From contig DWXF01000013.1 in the NCBI GenBank assembly GCA_019119335.1, forward strand, positions 1-41,348: a stretch of DNA of 41,348 nucleotides, in the 5' to 3' direction. Source of the DNA: Candidatus Flavonifractor merdavium (GTDB lineage: Bacteria; Bacillota; Clostridia; Oscillospirales; Oscillospiraceae). Shown in pieces: positions 41,208 to 41,348 of this stretch (its first letter is position 1; each line of letters begins with the position of its first letter). The position numbers were made by a program, and so were the translations under genes. Under the pieces are notes generated by a model that was not told the origin of the DNA, did not search any database, and saw only the letters and a list, made by a program, of their open reading frames with translations.

Positions 41208-41348
41208 CTACAACCGCGCCATGGAGGGCAGCTCCGGCCCGATGAGGGGGGCGCACCAGCGGCGGAAGGCCTCCGTCACGTCGGTGCCGTCGGCGGTGAG
41301 GTACTCGGGGGTGAGCACCCGCTCCCCCAGCATGACCTCCTCGATGGG
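41208..41348 (-). CDS. 3' end of a pyrophosphate-type 6-phosphofructokinase gene (partial)
   Basis: The last 46 codons, entering from the right edge and ending with TAG at 41210-41208. The tail reads EEVMLGERVLTPEYLTADG, then TEAFRRWCAPLIGPELPSMARL. The pattern TxxF...PLIG..LP..ARL is the C-terminus of the PPi-dependent phosphofructokinase branch common in Clostridia. The enzyme phosphorylates fructose 6-phosphate in glycolysis. The catalytic part is outside the window, so ATP or PPi use cannot be checked. Confidence 0.72.
   Translation of the reverse strand, partial: PIEEVMLGERVLTPEYLTADGTDVTEAFRRWCAPLIGPELPSMARL

Noticed and set aside
40486-41245. Several overlapping frames of 87-119 codons on both strands
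   Set aside because: They overlap each other and the perR promoter/operator, have no ribosome binding sites and match no family I know.

Overview
The window is about 41 kb of GC-rich DNA from what looks like a motile, strictly anaerobic gut Clostridium of the Oscillospirales type (Flavonifractor, Intestinimonas or Oscillibacter relatives). The indications are a Firmicute-style flagellin, CsrA, an [FeFe]-hydrogenase, PerR with rubrerythrin, a sigma-54 regulated CoA-transferase locus, strong AAGGAGG ribosome binding sites and the tail of a PPi-type phosphofructokinase. The lineage is inferred from gene content only.

Left part (about 0.3-12.7 kb, nearly all on the minus strand): a flagellar locus. 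Read in the direction of transcription it holds a serine recombinase, a CsrA-like protein, a TnpB-like protein whose three RuvC catalytic carboxylates are all substituted, a highly structured 400-bp intergenic region, and flagellin. Behind flagellin comes a seven-gene cluster that matches, in content and protein size, the Campylobacter jejuni Cj1415-Cj1420 pathway for the O-methyl phosphoramidate capsule modification: L-glutamine kinase, CTP:phosphoglutamine cytidylyltransferase, gamma-glutamyl-CDP-amidate hydrolase, CDP-amidate kinase and a methyltransferase. Two extra genes fit the same chemistry: a sulfotransferase-like protein (candidate phosphoramidate transferase) and a PHP phosphoesterase (candidate recycler of the 3',5'-bisphosphate by-product). 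The simplest reading is phosphoramidate decoration of flagellin or its glycan. Flagellin expression would be controlled by CsrA and perhaps by an RNA-guided, nuclease-dead TnpB relative (TldR-like).

Middle (12.7-26 kb): a short decay zone (LRR and DUF1847 remnants, stacked terminators), then a catabolic block. On the minus strand lie a fused CoA-transferase, a UbiD-type decarboxylase with its UbiX and LpdD-like partners, and a two-subunit 3-oxoacid CoA-transferase. On the plus strand lie a PAS/AAA+/Fis sigma-54 activator and a 3-hydroxyacyl-CoA dehydrogenase. Sigma-54 -24/-12 promoters sit on both sides of the activator gene, so it probably controls both arms. A lipoprotein of unknown function and a pair of WYL-domain regulators follow.

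Right part (26-37 kb): a tightly overlapped minus-strand operon encoding a HEPN-PIN-kinase-zinc ribbon protein, a TerY-like vWA protein, a PP2C phosphatase and three Sel1-repeat proteins, one membrane-anchored. This is a TerY-P-type signalling triad with putative RNase domains and is a candidate stress or defence system.

Right end (37-41.3 kb): a PerR repressor with a consensus operator, followed by a hydrogenase-rubredoxin-rubrerythrin fusion that could couple H2 oxidation to peroxide reduction; then a stretch with no recognisable gene and the 3' end of a phosphofructokinase gene.
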